Assembly (NCBI GenBank): GCA_016789105.1
Contig: JAEURN010000004.1
Span: 186,001 to 250,000 of the forward strand
Source of the DNA: Armatimonadota bacterium
Lineage (GTDB): Bacteria > Armatimonadota > Fimbriimonadia > Fimbriimonadales > Fimbriimonadaceae
DNA length: 64,000 nt
Direction: 5' to 3'
In this document: positions 7,552-15,714 of the stretch, piece after piece
Layout of the letters: each line of letters begins with the position of its first letter
How positions within the stretch are numbered: position 1 is the stretch's first letter
Notes under the pieces: model-generated
Told to the model about the DNA's origin: nothing
The model's database searches: none
Seen by the model: only the letters and a program-made list of their open reading frames with translations
Program-made: the position numbers and the translations under genes

Positions 7552-9004
7552 TTGGGTTCCCTGGCTGGCCAGTGCGGCACTCTTGACGCTGGCTTTTCCG
7601 CCTTTTAACCTGTGGCCCCTCGTTTTTGTCGCCTTGGTGCCGTGGCTTGCCACCTTGAAACACACGAGCCCCAAGCACGCTTTTTGGCAAGGCTACGGGT
7701 TTGGATTCGTCTACTTTGGCTATCAGATGTTTTGGCTAATCCCGTTTGTGGGCCGGTGGACGGGGAGCCTGGGGTTGGGGCTCGCCCCTTGGTTTGTGTG
7801 CATGTTTTTGGCGGGCTGGTTTTATGCCCTTTGTGCGTGGCTGATGGCGCGGGGCCTGTCCCGAGGATGGGCGTGGGCGGTGCCTTTGGCATGGGCGGCA
7901 ATCGAGGCGTTCCGGGCATACATTCCGGGGTTGGCCTTCCCGTGGGCAAACATCTCGCTGCCGTTGGCGAAATTTCCGGCCCTTGCGCAACTCGGGGCTT
8001 TTGGAACGATGTTCTTGGTGAGCGCTTGGGTTGTGGTGTTCAACATCGGGGTGGCCGCCCTTTGGAAAAAGGAGGGTTGGGACGAAGGCTGGAAAAGGCA
8101 TGCCCAAACGGCCCTGGCCGTGTTCTTTGTGGGATTGGGAGTATCGCTGGTGCGTTACTCCTTCCCATCGCGGGGGGGCGAGGCCAAGTTCACCTTGGGC
8201 CAGCCGGGTGTGGACATGGCTTTTACGACACCGGACGACGAGCACCGGCAACTGACGGCCGCCACCGCCCAAATTTTGCCAGAAGCCGAGCGGCAAGGTA
8301 CTCGCCTTTTGATCTTGCCGGAAGGCTACGCGGGAGAGGTTTACGGATCGGAACCCGTGACGCCGCTCGGCCCCGCCCCGCTCATCCCCGTTGTGATGGG
8401 GGCTCACCGGATGTTGCCGGAATCCAGCTACCAGACGGCCTTTTTGTGGGACGGCTCAAAATGGAGCTATGCCGACAAAACGCGATTGGTGGTGTTTGGC
8501 GAATATGTGCCATTGCGCGAGCAGCTGCCGTTCCTCAAGGATTTCAATATTGGGGCTGCCGATATTTCTGCGGCACCAGAGCTGAAAACGCTCCGGTTCC
8601 ACGACATGAAGATTGGTCAATTGATCTGTTTCGAGGGCGTTTTCCCCGACCTGGCGGCTTCGCATTGTGATAACGGCGCTCAAGTTTTGGTGCAAATGTC
8701 CATTGACGACTGGTATGAATCGACCCCGGCCTATGAGCAGTTGTGGATGAGCAGCATTTGGCGCTCAATAGAAAGCGGACTGCCGTTGCTCCGCGTGGGC
8801 GCCAGGGGGAAAAGCCTGGCAACGGATAGCCGGGGCAACTTGGTTGCCGATGTCCCGGTTGGGGTGCGGGCAGCCCAAGAAGCCATGGTTATGGTGCCCT
8901 CCGGGAGCGACGCTTTTGGGGGCCGCATGGGGTTCCTGGGTGTTTTTTGGCTGTCGGCGGTTGCCGTGGGCGTTTGGCCCCGTCGGAAACAAGCTATTTC
9001 TTAA
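7532..9004 (+). CDS. lnt: Apolipoprotein N-acyltransferase
   Basis: Lnt transfers the third fatty acid to the N-terminal cysteine of lipoproteins at the inner membrane of Gram-negative-type bacteria. The 490-residue product has about six N-terminal membrane segments (first: ASAALLTLAFPPFNLWPLVFVAL), then a periplasmic nitrilase-like domain with the catalytic triad Glu in LILPEGYAGE, Lys in YADKTRLVVFGEYVP and Cys in IGQLICFEGVFPDL, and a last membrane segment. The frame is open from 7481, but ATG 7532 begins the normal N-terminus. The presence of Lnt fits the lipoproteins at 39626 and 63875. It ends 11 bases inside a convergent regulator gene. Confidence 0.92.
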   Translation: MKTIAASWVPWLASAALLTLAFPPFNLWPLVFVALVPWLATLKHTSPKHAFWQGYGFGFVYFGYQMFWLIPFVGRWTGSLGLGLAPWFVCMFLAGWFYALCAWLMARGLSRGWAWAVPLAWAAIEAFRAYIPGLAFPWANISLPLAKFPALAQLGAFGTMFLVSAWVVVFNIGVAALWKKEGWDEGWKRHAQTALAVFFVGLGVSLVRYSFPSRGGEAKFTLGQPGVDMAFTTPDDEHRQLTAATAQILPEAERQGTRLLILPEGYAGEVYGSEPVTPLGPAPLIPVVMGAHRMLPESSYQTAFLWDGSKWSYADKTRLVVFGEYVPLREQLPFLKDFNIGAADISAAPELKTLRFHDMKIGQLICFEGVFPDLAASHCDNGAQVLVQMSIDDWYESTPAYEQLWMSSIWRSIESGLPLLRVGARGKSLATDSRGNLVADVPVGVRAAQEAMVMVPSGSDAFGGRMGFLGVFWLSAVAVGVWPRRKQAIS

Positions 9005-9623
9005 TTGCCTTTTCCATTCGCCGCCGGCTTTCCACTTGCGTTGGGATCATGACGGTTGTGACGCTCACGCGGACAAACTCTTTGCCTTCCCGCCGTTCGG
9101 GGTCGCCTTCGTTGAGTTGCCTGGCTAGCGTGCTGATCTCGTTCATACGGTCGATGATGATTTTGGCGTTCGCGGGGGAAAGGAAGACATTCTGCCACTG
9201 GTGGTTGAAGTAGCTATAGAATCCGGGATCGAGTTGCCCGGCATTCTGCATGGCCTCGTGTTGGCGGTCGAGGAGCCGCATCATCCCTTTGAATCGGTCG
9301 ACGTACTTTTCGCGGAATTTGAGCGGTTGTCCACTGGTCGGCAGATGGGATTCGAATGCCCGGTGGGCATAGAGGGCTTCGATGCGTGACCGCCGCTTGC
9401 GGGATGCGACTTGAAGGAGGAGTCCACAATCGACCAGCTTTTTGACGTGCTCGCCAACAGAGGCCGACGTCTTTCCGATTTCGATGGCAACCTCCCGGAT
9501 GGCCCGCGATTCGTAGGGCGAAAATGCTGAATAGACTTCGGACGCGGCGTAGGAAGCCAACACGCTGATGTGGCCATAGTCCAGCGACAGGCTCTCCACT
9601 TGGTCGGGATGGATCTTTTTCAT
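8994..9623 (-). CDS. ArsR-like winged-helix transcriptional regulator
   Basis: About 209 residues. The N-terminal ~90 residues form a winged helix of the ArsR/MarR-type: SPYESRAIREVAIEIGKTSASVGEHVKKLVDCGLLL contains the recognition helix (split here: IREVAIEIGKTSASV, then GEHVKKLVDCG), followed by a basic wing (ASRKRRSRIEALY). The C-terminal half is helical and acidic/basic mixed with no known ligand motif. The start is taken as ATG 9623, eight bases after GGAAG; GTG 9701 and ATG 9665 are in frame but lack support. A perfect-arm palindrome lies upstream and suggests autoregulation. Its stop overlaps the lnt stop by 11 bases. Confidence 0.7.
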   Translation of the reverse strand: MKKIHPDQVESLSLDYGHISVLASYAASEVYSAFSPYESRAIREVAIEIGKTSASVGEHVKKLVDCGLLLQVASRKRRSRIEALYAHRAFESHLPTSGQPLKFREKYVDRFKGMMRLLDRQHEAMQNAGQLDPGFYSYFNHQWQNVFLSPANAKIIIDRMNEISTLARQLNEGDPERREGKEFVRVSVTTVMIPTQVESRRRMEKAIKK

Positions 9624-9695
9624 GAATGGAGCTTCCGGCCAGGTCATCCAAATTGGGGCCGACATGCTCGATTTGAGGGCACCTTTTTGACAGAC

Positions 9696-9713
9696 GGACA
9701 CCAGATGGTGTCC
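9696..9713. promoter_or_regulatory. Palindromic operator candidate GGACACCA-N2-TGGTGTCC
   Basis: Eight-base perfect arms separated by two bases. On the minus strand it lies just downstream of a CATAAT hexamer (9718-9723) and upstream of the ArsR-like gene, a normal position for an autorepressor site. Confidence 0.5.
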
Positions 9714-9783
9714 CCGGATTATGGAACCCGATTGCGAGTATGTGGAAGCCCAAAAGGGAATAAAGTTGAAAAAAATGATCGCG

Positions 9784-9871
9784 TGGAGGAGGGAAGGGGA
9801 TTCGAACCCCTGAAGGCTTTCACCTTAGCGGTTTTCAAGACCGCCGCAATCGACCACTCTGCCATCCCTCC
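9784..9871 (-). tRNA. tRNA-Ser (anticodon UGA)
   Basis: On the minus strand a full class II tRNA is visible: acceptor arm GGAGGGA (5' end at 9871) pairs with TCCCTCC (9788-9794); the anticodon arm carries CTTGAAAA between GCGGT and ACCGC, giving anticodon UGA; a long variable arm follows; and the T arm is AGGGG-TTCGAAT-CCCCT. CCA is encoded (9784-9786), and the discriminator base is U. UGA reads UCA and other UCN codons. Confidence 0.95.
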
Positions 9872-9882
9872 GGTCGGGCCGG

Positions 9883-9888
9883 ATTGTA
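9883..9888 (-). promoter_or_regulatory. -10 element TACAAT for tRNA-Ser
   Basis: Reading the minus strand, TACAAT lies 11 bases before the mature 5' end of the tRNA, so the transcript would carry a leader of only a few bases. No convincing -35 hexamer was found. Confidence 0.45.
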
Positions 9889-9916
9889 CCTACCGTCAAT
9901 CAGGCCGGCACTGGGC

Positions 9917-9922
9917 TAGACT
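9917..9922 (+). promoter_or_regulatory. -10 hexamer TAGACT, six bases before the GTG at 9929
   Basis: TAGACT, six bases, then GTG. The GGGGAG in the gap is too close to the GTG to act as a Shine-Dalgarno, so the hexamer decides this start. Confidence 0.5.
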
Positions 9923-9928
9923 GGGGAG

Positions 9929-11197
9929 GTGGTTGGACTATTAGCAATGGCATTAACCGCTCAAACGGCTTTTGGCCCGGTACCCAGCAAGCGGCAACTG
10001 GCGTGGCATGCCCTGCACTACTACGCCTTTGTCCACTTTGGCCCCAACACATTTACGGACAAAGAGTGGGGCACGGGGCTGGAAGACCCCAAGGTGTTTG
10101 CCCCAACGGATTTGGATACCGACCAGTGGTGCCAGGTCTTTAAGGAGGCGGGCATGTCGATGGTGATTTTGACCGCCAAACACCATGATGGATTTTGCCT
10201 GTGGCCCAGCAAGTTTTCGACGCACACGGTGCGAGAAGCTGGTCAACCCGATGTGCTTAAGTTGCTTTCGGCGAGTTGCAAAAAATACGGTTTGAAGCTT
10301 GGGGTTTATCTTTCCCCATGGGATCGCAACCATCCCAAATATGGGACACCTGAATACAACGGCGTGTTCATCCATATGTTGGAAGAAGTGTTGGGGGGCG
10401 CCTTTGGGGAAATCAGCGAAGTGTGGTTCGACGGTGCTAACGGTGAGGGCCCTAACGGAAAGAAACAGGTTTACGATTTCGCGAAGTTCAACCAAACAGT
10501 GAGGAAATTACAGCCGAATGCGGTGATTTTCTCCGATGCGGGTCCAGATATCCGCTGGGTTGGGAACGAATCCGGCATTGCCGGAGAAACCAATTGGTGT
10601 ACGATCGACCGCGACCGTTATGTGCCTGGCACACCGCTTTTTGCAGAGCTGACTGAAGGAAAGATGGGTGGTAAGGATTGGGTTCCGGCCGAATGCGATG
10701 TTTCAATCCGCAAAGGGTGGTTTTGGCGGGCAAGTGAGGATTCAACTGTGAAATCCCCAGAAACCTTGTTCGACATTTGGTTGAAATCTGTGGGCCGGGG
10801 AGCCAACCTTTTGCTCAATGTGCCGCCAGACCGCCGGGGTCGCATAGCAGATGTGGACATCCAGGCTTTGAATGGGTTCAGAGACTTGCGCCAGGGTTTC
10901 CAAAGTCGGCAAATCATGCAAGCCCGGAACGTTGCTCCCCTGGAGCTTGAGTTCAAGCCACAAACGGTATCGGCAGTCACGATCGAGGAAGCCATCGCCC
11001 GCGGCCAAGGTGTCGCAACGTGGATCCTGTCGGCCCGCGTTAACGGCGAATACAAAGAGGTTGCCCGGGGGACGACGGTGGGGGCACAACGGATTGTGCA
11101 GTTCACACCGGTGGTGGCCGACCGCGTGTTGTTGCAAATTACCGGTAAACAGGGTCGATCGCCGGATGTCAAAATGGCAGCGTACCGGGCCGAGTAA
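9929..11197 (+). CDS. Alpha-L-fucosidase (GH29 family)
   Basis: A 422-residue glycoside hydrolase of family 29, which removes terminal alpha-L-fucose with retention. Diagnostic stretches are FVHFGPNTFTDKEWG near 37, ILTAKHHDGFCLWPS near 78-92 with the paired histidines, GVYLSPWDRN near 125 and the catalytic nucleophile region EVWFDGANGEG near 165. Family members often end in a beta-sandwich; here the last ~90 residues look strand-rich. A short hydrophobic N-terminus (MVGLLAMALTAQTAFG) suggests export. The GTG start is chosen from the TAGACT hexamer six bases upstream; ATG 9947 is an alternative. The gene stands alone. Confidence 0.88.
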   Translation: MVGLLAMALTAQTAFGPVPSKRQLAWHALHYYAFVHFGPNTFTDKEWGTGLEDPKVFAPTDLDTDQWCQVFKEAGMSMVILTAKHHDGFCLWPSKFSTHTVREAGQPDVLKLLSASCKKYGLKLGVYLSPWDRNHPKYGTPEYNGVFIHMLEEVLGGAFGEISEVWFDGANGEGPNGKKQVYDFAKFNQTVRKLQPNAVIFSDAGPDIRWVGNESGIAGETNWCTIDRDRYVPGTPLFAELTEGKMGGKDWVPAECDVSIRKGWFWRASEDSTVKSPETLFDIWLKSVGRGANLLLNVPPDRRGRIADVDIQALNGFRDLRQGFQSRQIMQARNVAPLELEFKPQTVSAVTIEEAIARGQGVATWILSARVNGEYKEVARGTTVGAQRIVQFTPVVADRVLLQITGKQGRSPDVKMAAYRAE

Positions 11198-11198
11198 T

Positions 11199-12956
11199 TC
11201 AACCACCCAGTTGGCTGAGTTTGTTCCTGATGTCGGCAAGTTGCAGGTCGGTGGTACTGAAGGCTTGGGCCTGATAAAGGGCCGCGCGGGCGGCGGGCCG
11301 ATCGTTGTTCCGGGCGAGATAGTCGCTGATTTGAATGTATTTCGACCGTGCCCGCTCTTCGAATTCCTGCTTGCGATTGGGTGAGATGATTCCGGCATCG
11401 CGGAATTTCTCGTTGGCATTCCGCCACTTTTCATCCCGGATTTGGGCAATGTCGGTTTGCGCGCCTTCATCCACAAGGGTTTCGGCGTCGAGCATGATCG
11501 TTTCAGGATTGCCGGTGGGTTGGTTGGAGACGTTCACGGTTTCTTTGGGTGCTTGGGCGGGGGATTCTGGCTTAGTGGCGTCTGGTGCAGCTCGTTTTGC
11601 CTGGCCCGAGTCGGGCGAAACACGTTGAGGCTCCGAGGGCAGGGGGGATGTTTTGCCAGTTCCGGCCGATGCGACTTTTCGGCCGTTCATTTCTTGAGTC
11701 GACTTGGCAATGGTGTTGAGCCCAAAGATGAGCAATCCGCAAATGCCGCCGATGATGAGCACGGCCATAAAGAACCGGGCCAAATTGGCACTTGCTTCCG
11801 GCGAAATCGAAATGGAAGGACGGCGCGGCGGTGGTGGATAGTAGACCGGGATCTGCGGCGCTGCCTGACTCGCTCCACCATAAGGTTGGCCATAGTATTG
11901 GGGCACCTGGGCCGTCCCTCCGGGCTGATAAGGCGCATAGATGGGTGTTTGGGGGGCCGCCCCGGCGTAATTGTATTGTTGAGCCGGCGGGGGCGCGGCT
12001 TGGGCCGGCATGCCGGCAAGGGCAGCGTTGTAGAGCGGGTTGGGCGTCCCGTATGGAGTGACCGGGTTGTTGGCCAACTGGCCATATGATGGCTGCGCTG
12101 GTGCGATGTGGGCCTGGATTTGCGGCGGAGCCGAAAGGGCCCTCTGAGCTGCTTTGAGTTCAGCGATAAAGGATTCGCAGTTTGCGTGCCTCAGGTGAGG
12201 CGTTTTGTCCAGTGCCTTGCAAATCACTTGCCAAAGGGGTTGGCTGACACCAGGGATCGGGTCCGGTTGCGCGTTCATGATCGCATAGGTGATCGTGACG
12301 ACGCTATCTCCGGTGAACGGCTTTTTCCCCGAGACCATCTCATAGAGGATGATTCCGAGCGAGAAAATGTCTGACCGGGCATCGATGTCTTTGCCATTGA
12401 TTTGTTCGGGCGACATGTAGCTGGGCGTGCCAAAGACTTGCCCATCCATGGTGATGTTGGGTTCAAACGTCAGCCGGGCGATGCCAAAGTCCGTGAGTTT
12501 GATCGCCCCGTTTTCCAATATTTGGATGTTCTCTGGCTTGACGTCGCGGTGGACCACGCCGTTGGCATGGGCAAAGGTAAGGGCCTTGGCGATTTCGATG
12601 GCGACTTCAATCGCGTTATCGGCCGTCAGTGTCCCCTGCTCCTCGATGGTTTTGCGCAGGGTTTGGCCATCAAGGAATTCCATGGCCAAGTAGTAGCGGC
12701 CAGATTGTTCGGCCACATCGTAAACCGTGACGATATTGGGGTGAACCAGTGATCCGGCGGCTTTGGCCTCCCGCATGAACCGCTTGATCCGGTCTTCCTT
12801 TTGCTGTTGGGTCGCTCCGCCAGGAACTGCCAGCTCTTTGACGGCGACGCGCCGGTTCATCACGGGATCGTAGCCCTCGTAAACGATGTCGTTCGACCGG
12901 GCGATCTCGCGGATGATCTGGTATTTGCCCAGGGTGTCCGGCGGGGATTGGCTCAT
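11199..12956 (-). CDS. PknB-type Ser/Thr protein kinase with transmembrane segment
   Basis: A 585-residue receptor-like kinase. Residues ~10-270 are a Hanks-type domain with VAVKE (ATP Lys), HRDVKPENI (catalytic loop) and TDFGIA (Mg2+ binding), an activation segment (GTPSYMSPEQ) and HRD-linked residues, so catalysis is expected. The glycine-rich loop is abnormal: IAREIARSNDIVY-like sequence (REIARSNDIVY) replaces GxGxxG. A Pro/Gln/Ala/Tyr-rich linker (about 275-375) leads to one membrane helix (FFMAVLIIGGICGLLIFGLNT, about 390-412, given here as FMAVLIIGGICGLLIFGL) and an extracytoplasmic region that is helical at its end. Its stop lies next to the fucosidase stop. Substrates unknown. Confidence 0.88.
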   Translation of the reverse strand: MSQSPPDTLGKYQIIREIARSNDIVYEGYDPVMNRRVAVKELAVPGGATQQQKEDRIKRFMREAKAAGSLVHPNIVTVYDVAEQSGRYYLAMEFLDGQTLRKTIEEQGTLTADNAIEVAIEIAKALTFAHANGVVHRDVKPENIQILENGAIKLTDFGIARLTFEPNITMDGQVFGTPSYMSPEQINGKDIDARSDIFSLGIILYEMVSGKKPFTGDSVVTITYAIMNAQPDPIPGVSQPLWQVICKALDKTPHLRHANCESFIAELKAAQRALSAPPQIQAHIAPAQPSYGQLANNPVTPYGTPNPLYNAALAGMPAQAAPPPAQQYNYAGAAPQTPIYAPYQPGGTAQVPQYYGQPYGGASQAAPQIPVYYPPPPRRPSISISPEASANLARFFMAVLIIGGICGLLIFGLNTIAKSTQEMNGRKVASAGTGKTSPLPSEPQRVSPDSGQAKRAAPDATKPESPAQAPKETVNVSNQPTGNPETIMLDAETLVDEGAQTDIAQIRDEKWRNANEKFRDAGIISPNRKQEFEERARSKYIQISDYLARNNDRPAARAALYQAQAFSTTDLQLADIRNKLSQLGG

Positions 12957-13036
12957 TCCGTCAAAGGGATTATCGGTTGGGTTCCCAGTAGTTTGACGCC
13001 ATGGCGGCCCCGCCGGATGCGTTTCTTAACTTTCCG

Positions 13037-13459
13037 TTAGGCGAGTGTTGCGTCCAGGCTGATTTCGGCGTTGAGGAGTTTGCTAATCGGGCAGTTAGCT
13101 TTGGCTTCCGCCGCGACTTCTTGGAACTTGGCCGGGTCGGCTCCGGGCATATCCACTTTGGTCGTGAGGTGCGACTTGGTGACGGAAAAACCGGTGTCCC
13201 CCTTTTCAAGGGTGATTTCACAGGTCGTTTCAATCTTGACCGGGTTCATGCCGTTGTTGTTGAGGAAGAGGGAGAGGGCCATGCTGAAGCACGAGGCGTG
13301 GGCCGCCGCCACCAATTCTTCGGGATTTGCCCCGTTGACCCCTTCAAACCGGGTCGCGACCCCATAGGGGACGTTTTGAAGCACGCCCGACTGGGTTGAA
13401 ATCGTCCCGCTGCCGTCCTTGATCCCGTTGTTCCAAACTGCACTGGCTGTTTTGACCAT
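13037..13459 (-). CDS. osmC: OsmC/Ohr-family thiol peroxidase
   Basis: A 140-residue protein of the OsmC subgroup, which reduces organic hydroperoxides with two cysteines in the cytoplasm. The paired reactive cysteines are seen in AAHASCFSMAL (near residue 58) and EAKANCPISKLL (near 124), together with the conserved GVNGANPEELVAAAHA segment. Length is normal for the family. The gene stands between the kinase and the glycosidase-like gene on the same strand but with gaps of 80 and 54 bases, and a TAACCT hexamer sits nine bases before the ATG. OsmC rather than Ohr is preferred from the GANPEEL motif, with moderate certainty. Confidence 0.88.
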   Translation of the reverse strand: MVKTASAVWNNGIKDGSGTISTQSGVLQNVPYGVATRFEGVNGANPEELVAAAHASCFSMALSLFLNNNGMNPVKIETTCEITLEKGDTGFSVTKSHLTTKVDMPGADPAKFQEVAAEAKANCPISKLLNAEISLDATLA

Positions 13460-13513
13460 GGTGGCAGGAGGTTACCGATTTGCCCAGTTTGTCGGCGAGC
13501 CTTTCGGCCAGTC

Positions 13514-15298
13514 TCAAAAGCCGGTTCCGGGGGCCCCTTCAAAGAATGGGAAGGGGGGGTCTTTGAATCCGCGGCGGTCGAAATCAGCCCGCTGGTTCCG
13601 GACTTGGGTTAGCAATCCCGGGGATTGATAGGGGGCCTTTTTGCGCAGGGCGAAGGCACGGGCAAAGATCGGTTGGAAGGTGTCGAAATCATGGGAGAGG
13701 TCGAACACCATCACGCCTTGGGTTGTTGCGGCCGCCGCCTGGAGTGCCGGCTCGATTCTCGAGGGATCCTTGGCGAAGTCGGCGGCCTGGATTCCGGCGA
13801 CAGCCCACGATTGGTCTCGTACCAACCGATTGGTGAGGATTCCCCCAGCTTCGACCGTGCGACCGGGTGGTGATCCGTTCACCACTGCTTCAAAGACTGT
13901 GCCGAACGGATAGTAGCACCCTGTAACCAAAAGGTCGATTTTGTTGGCGAAACCAGTCTTCCGGTAGGCCGATGTGAGGAATGGGAACCCAGCATTGGAA
14001 TCCGGGCTGGCATAGTTGTTGCCGTATTTTTGGTAATCGCCGTACCAAGAGCCAGCATAGACACCAAATACCCCGCCTTTCCGGCGCGCGCGGAAGTGTT
14101 TGCCGGCCTGGTCCACCCAATTGGTGAGGCTTTGGGCGCGGAAAGCCATCCAGGCATCGTATAGCCGCCCGGGAACGAGTCTCGGCGTAAGGCTGGGGCT
14201 GAACCGGAACGTGTAAATATCTTCCGGCCAAGTTACCACCTTTTGGTGGATGGATTGTTCGAACAGGGCTCTTGTGGACTCGCTGAAATCCGTGTCGATG
14301 CCGCCGTATCGGAGACGGTCGTCGTAGAGCAGCCCATCGACGTCATACTCCCCGGCCACCTCATCCACAAACGAAAGGGCACGTCGCTGGATCTCCGGGC
14401 TGTGCGGGTTCATCATCAGGGGGATCTGGTTCTGGTCCACACCGCTTGGCACAAACTTGGGGTGGCATCCAAATTCAATGGTGTTGCCGACGCTGAGGGC
14501 TTTGAGGGCTCGGATAGACCTTTCTGCAACCCCGGAGTAGAGTGCCTGCCCGTCCAATTGGTCCGGTTTCTGGTGGCCGGCATACCGGACGACCGATCCG
14601 GAATCGACCGTGACGTAATAGGCGTTGTCGGGGGCTTTGGACGGGTCGGAGCTGTAGAGGATCGCTTCAGGGCCGTTGGGATCCAAGTCCTTTAGAACCG
14701 GGATACCTCCAATCGTCGGCACGGGGACATAACAGGTGGATTGGAGTTCCGGATGCCCATATCCCCAACCGGGTTTGAAGAATTGGTTCCCCGGCTTGCC
14801 GAAGTCACGCTTTCCGTAAGAATGCCCCTCGCTGAACGCGTTCATGGAGACAAAAACCGAAAGGCCGTTCTTGTGGCCTTCTTCCACCATATGGCGGAGG
14901 GGGTCGAACCCGGGCTCCATTTGGGAGTCCCGCCAACTGGTGAGTTGCTCAGAGATTTTTGAGGGGTAAAGCGTGTACCCGTTGATAGGTTTGATATCAA
15001 AGACGATGGTGTTGAATCCGGTTTCTGCGATCCGGCGGCAAAGTGCGGCAATCTTGTCCTGGCTGTTGACCCGCCCCAGGTTGGCAGTGCCGTCGATCCA
15101 AAGGATGCGGGCTTGCAGGTCAAGGCGCCGTGCAGTTGATTGGGCAATCCCGGTTTTGGCGAGGTATTGGTGGATGGGGACTGGGGGAAGGTTGAGCGGG
15201 GCTGTGGATTCAAACCGGCTGTCGGTGGGGATGTTTTGGGGTGCGGCTGTTTGGTGGAACAGTGCGGTGGCCGCGATCGCGCCGAACATGGCAGGCAT
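13514..15298 (-). CDS. Glycosyl-hydrolase-like family 10 (GHL10/DUF187) exported protein
   Basis: A 594-residue protein with an N-terminal hydrophobic segment (MPAMFGAIAATALFHQTAA) suggesting export. The TIM-barrel-type core is recognisable by ARILWIDG, GFNTIVFDIKPINGYTLYPS, a DGLLYDDRLRYGG stretch with acidic residues near the middle and WMAFRAQSLTNWV later, all features of GHL10 proteins, a family thought to act on polysaccharides or peptidoglycan-linked sugars without a defined substrate. Its ATG overlaps the sufE stop by one base, so it is the third gene of the rhodanese-SufE operon, an odd functional pairing that may be only positional. Confidence 0.75.
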   Translation of the reverse strand: MPAMFGAIAATALFHQTAAPQNIPTDSRFESTAPLNLPPVPIHQYLAKTGIAQSTARRLDLQARILWIDGTANLGRVNSQDKIAALCRRIAETGFNTIVFDIKPINGYTLYPSKISEQLTSWRDSQMEPGFDPLRHMVEEGHKNGLSVFVSMNAFSEGHSYGKRDFGKPGNQFFKPGWGYGHPELQSTCYVPVPTIGGIPVLKDLDPNGPEAILYSSDPSKAPDNAYYVTVDSGSVVRYAGHQKPDQLDGQALYSGVAERSIRALKALSVGNTIEFGCHPKFVPSGVDQNQIPLMMNPHSPEIQRRALSFVDEVAGEYDVDGLLYDDRLRYGGIDTDFSESTRALFEQSIHQKVVTWPEDIYTFRFSPSLTPRLVPGRLYDAWMAFRAQSLTNWVDQAGKHFRARRKGGVFGVYAGSWYGDYQKYGNNYASPDSNAGFPFLTSAYRKTGFANKIDLLVTGCYYPFGTVFEAVVNGSPPGRTVEAGGILTNRLVRDQSWAVAGIQAADFAKDPSRIEPALQAAAATTQGVMVFDLSHDFDTFQPIFARAFALRKKAPYQSPGLLTQVRNQRADFDRRGFKDPPFPFFEGAPGTGF

Positions 15299-15714
15299 TA
15301 TGTCAGTTTTGCGGCTTGAGCCCGGATCTGGCGGACCGTGTTGGCCAATCCCATCGCTTTGCCCATGCTCAGCTCCCGGCCAAAGAGGGCGTAAACCAGG
15401 TCGTCATCCAACGAATCGGCGGCCGAGGGGGGCTGTCCTTCAAGCCCTTCTTCCAAGAGTGCAGCCAGGGCCATGGCGGAAAGGCCTTGGGGATTTTCGA
15501 CGGCAACCTCGATTTTGAGTCGGCCGTTTTGCAGAGTGCACCAGGTGAAGACTTCAGATTCACACCCGGGGACCCGTTGGTCTTCTGGATAGGGTTGGGG
15601 ACGGGCGGGTGGTTTGAACGATTTGCCGAGATCGATGAGGGCTTGGATTCGTTCGGGCCGGTCCAGCAAGCCAATGGAATCGACGAATTGTTGGATCGCC
15701 GGAGGGTAAGGCAT
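15298..15714 (-). CDS. sufE: SufE-like sulfur acceptor protein
   Basis: A 138-residue protein that accepts persulfide sulfur from a cysteine desulfurase and hands it to the Fe-S assembly scaffold. The active cysteine is in DQRVPGCESEVFTW (near residue 50), matching the VxGCxSxVW signature, and the length fits SufE. The frame is open from 15753, but ATG 15714 overlaps the upstream rhodanese stop in the ATGA arrangement, indicating translational coupling. Its own stop overlaps the next gene's ATG by one base. Association with a sulfurtransferase suggests a shared sulfur-relay function; no SufS or SufBCD genes are in the window. Confidence 0.88.
   Translation of the reverse strand: MPYPPAIQQFVDSIGLLDRPERIQALIDLGKSFKPPARPQPYPEDQRVPGCESEVFTWCTLQNGRLKIEVAVENPQGLSAMALAALLEEGLEGQPPSAADSLDDDLVYALFGRELSMGKAMGLANTVRQIRAQAAKLT

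Noticed and set aside
7612-8670. A 352-codon open frame in another plus frame
   Set aside because: Frame shadow of lnt, rich in Gly/Arg/Pro; lnt has all catalytic residues.
9665-9701. Longer starts for the ArsR-like regulator (GTG 9701, ATG 9665)
   Set aside because: No Shine-Dalgarno or spaced -10 hexamer precedes them, and GTG 9701 lies inside the palindrome. ATG 9623 has GGAAG at eight bases.
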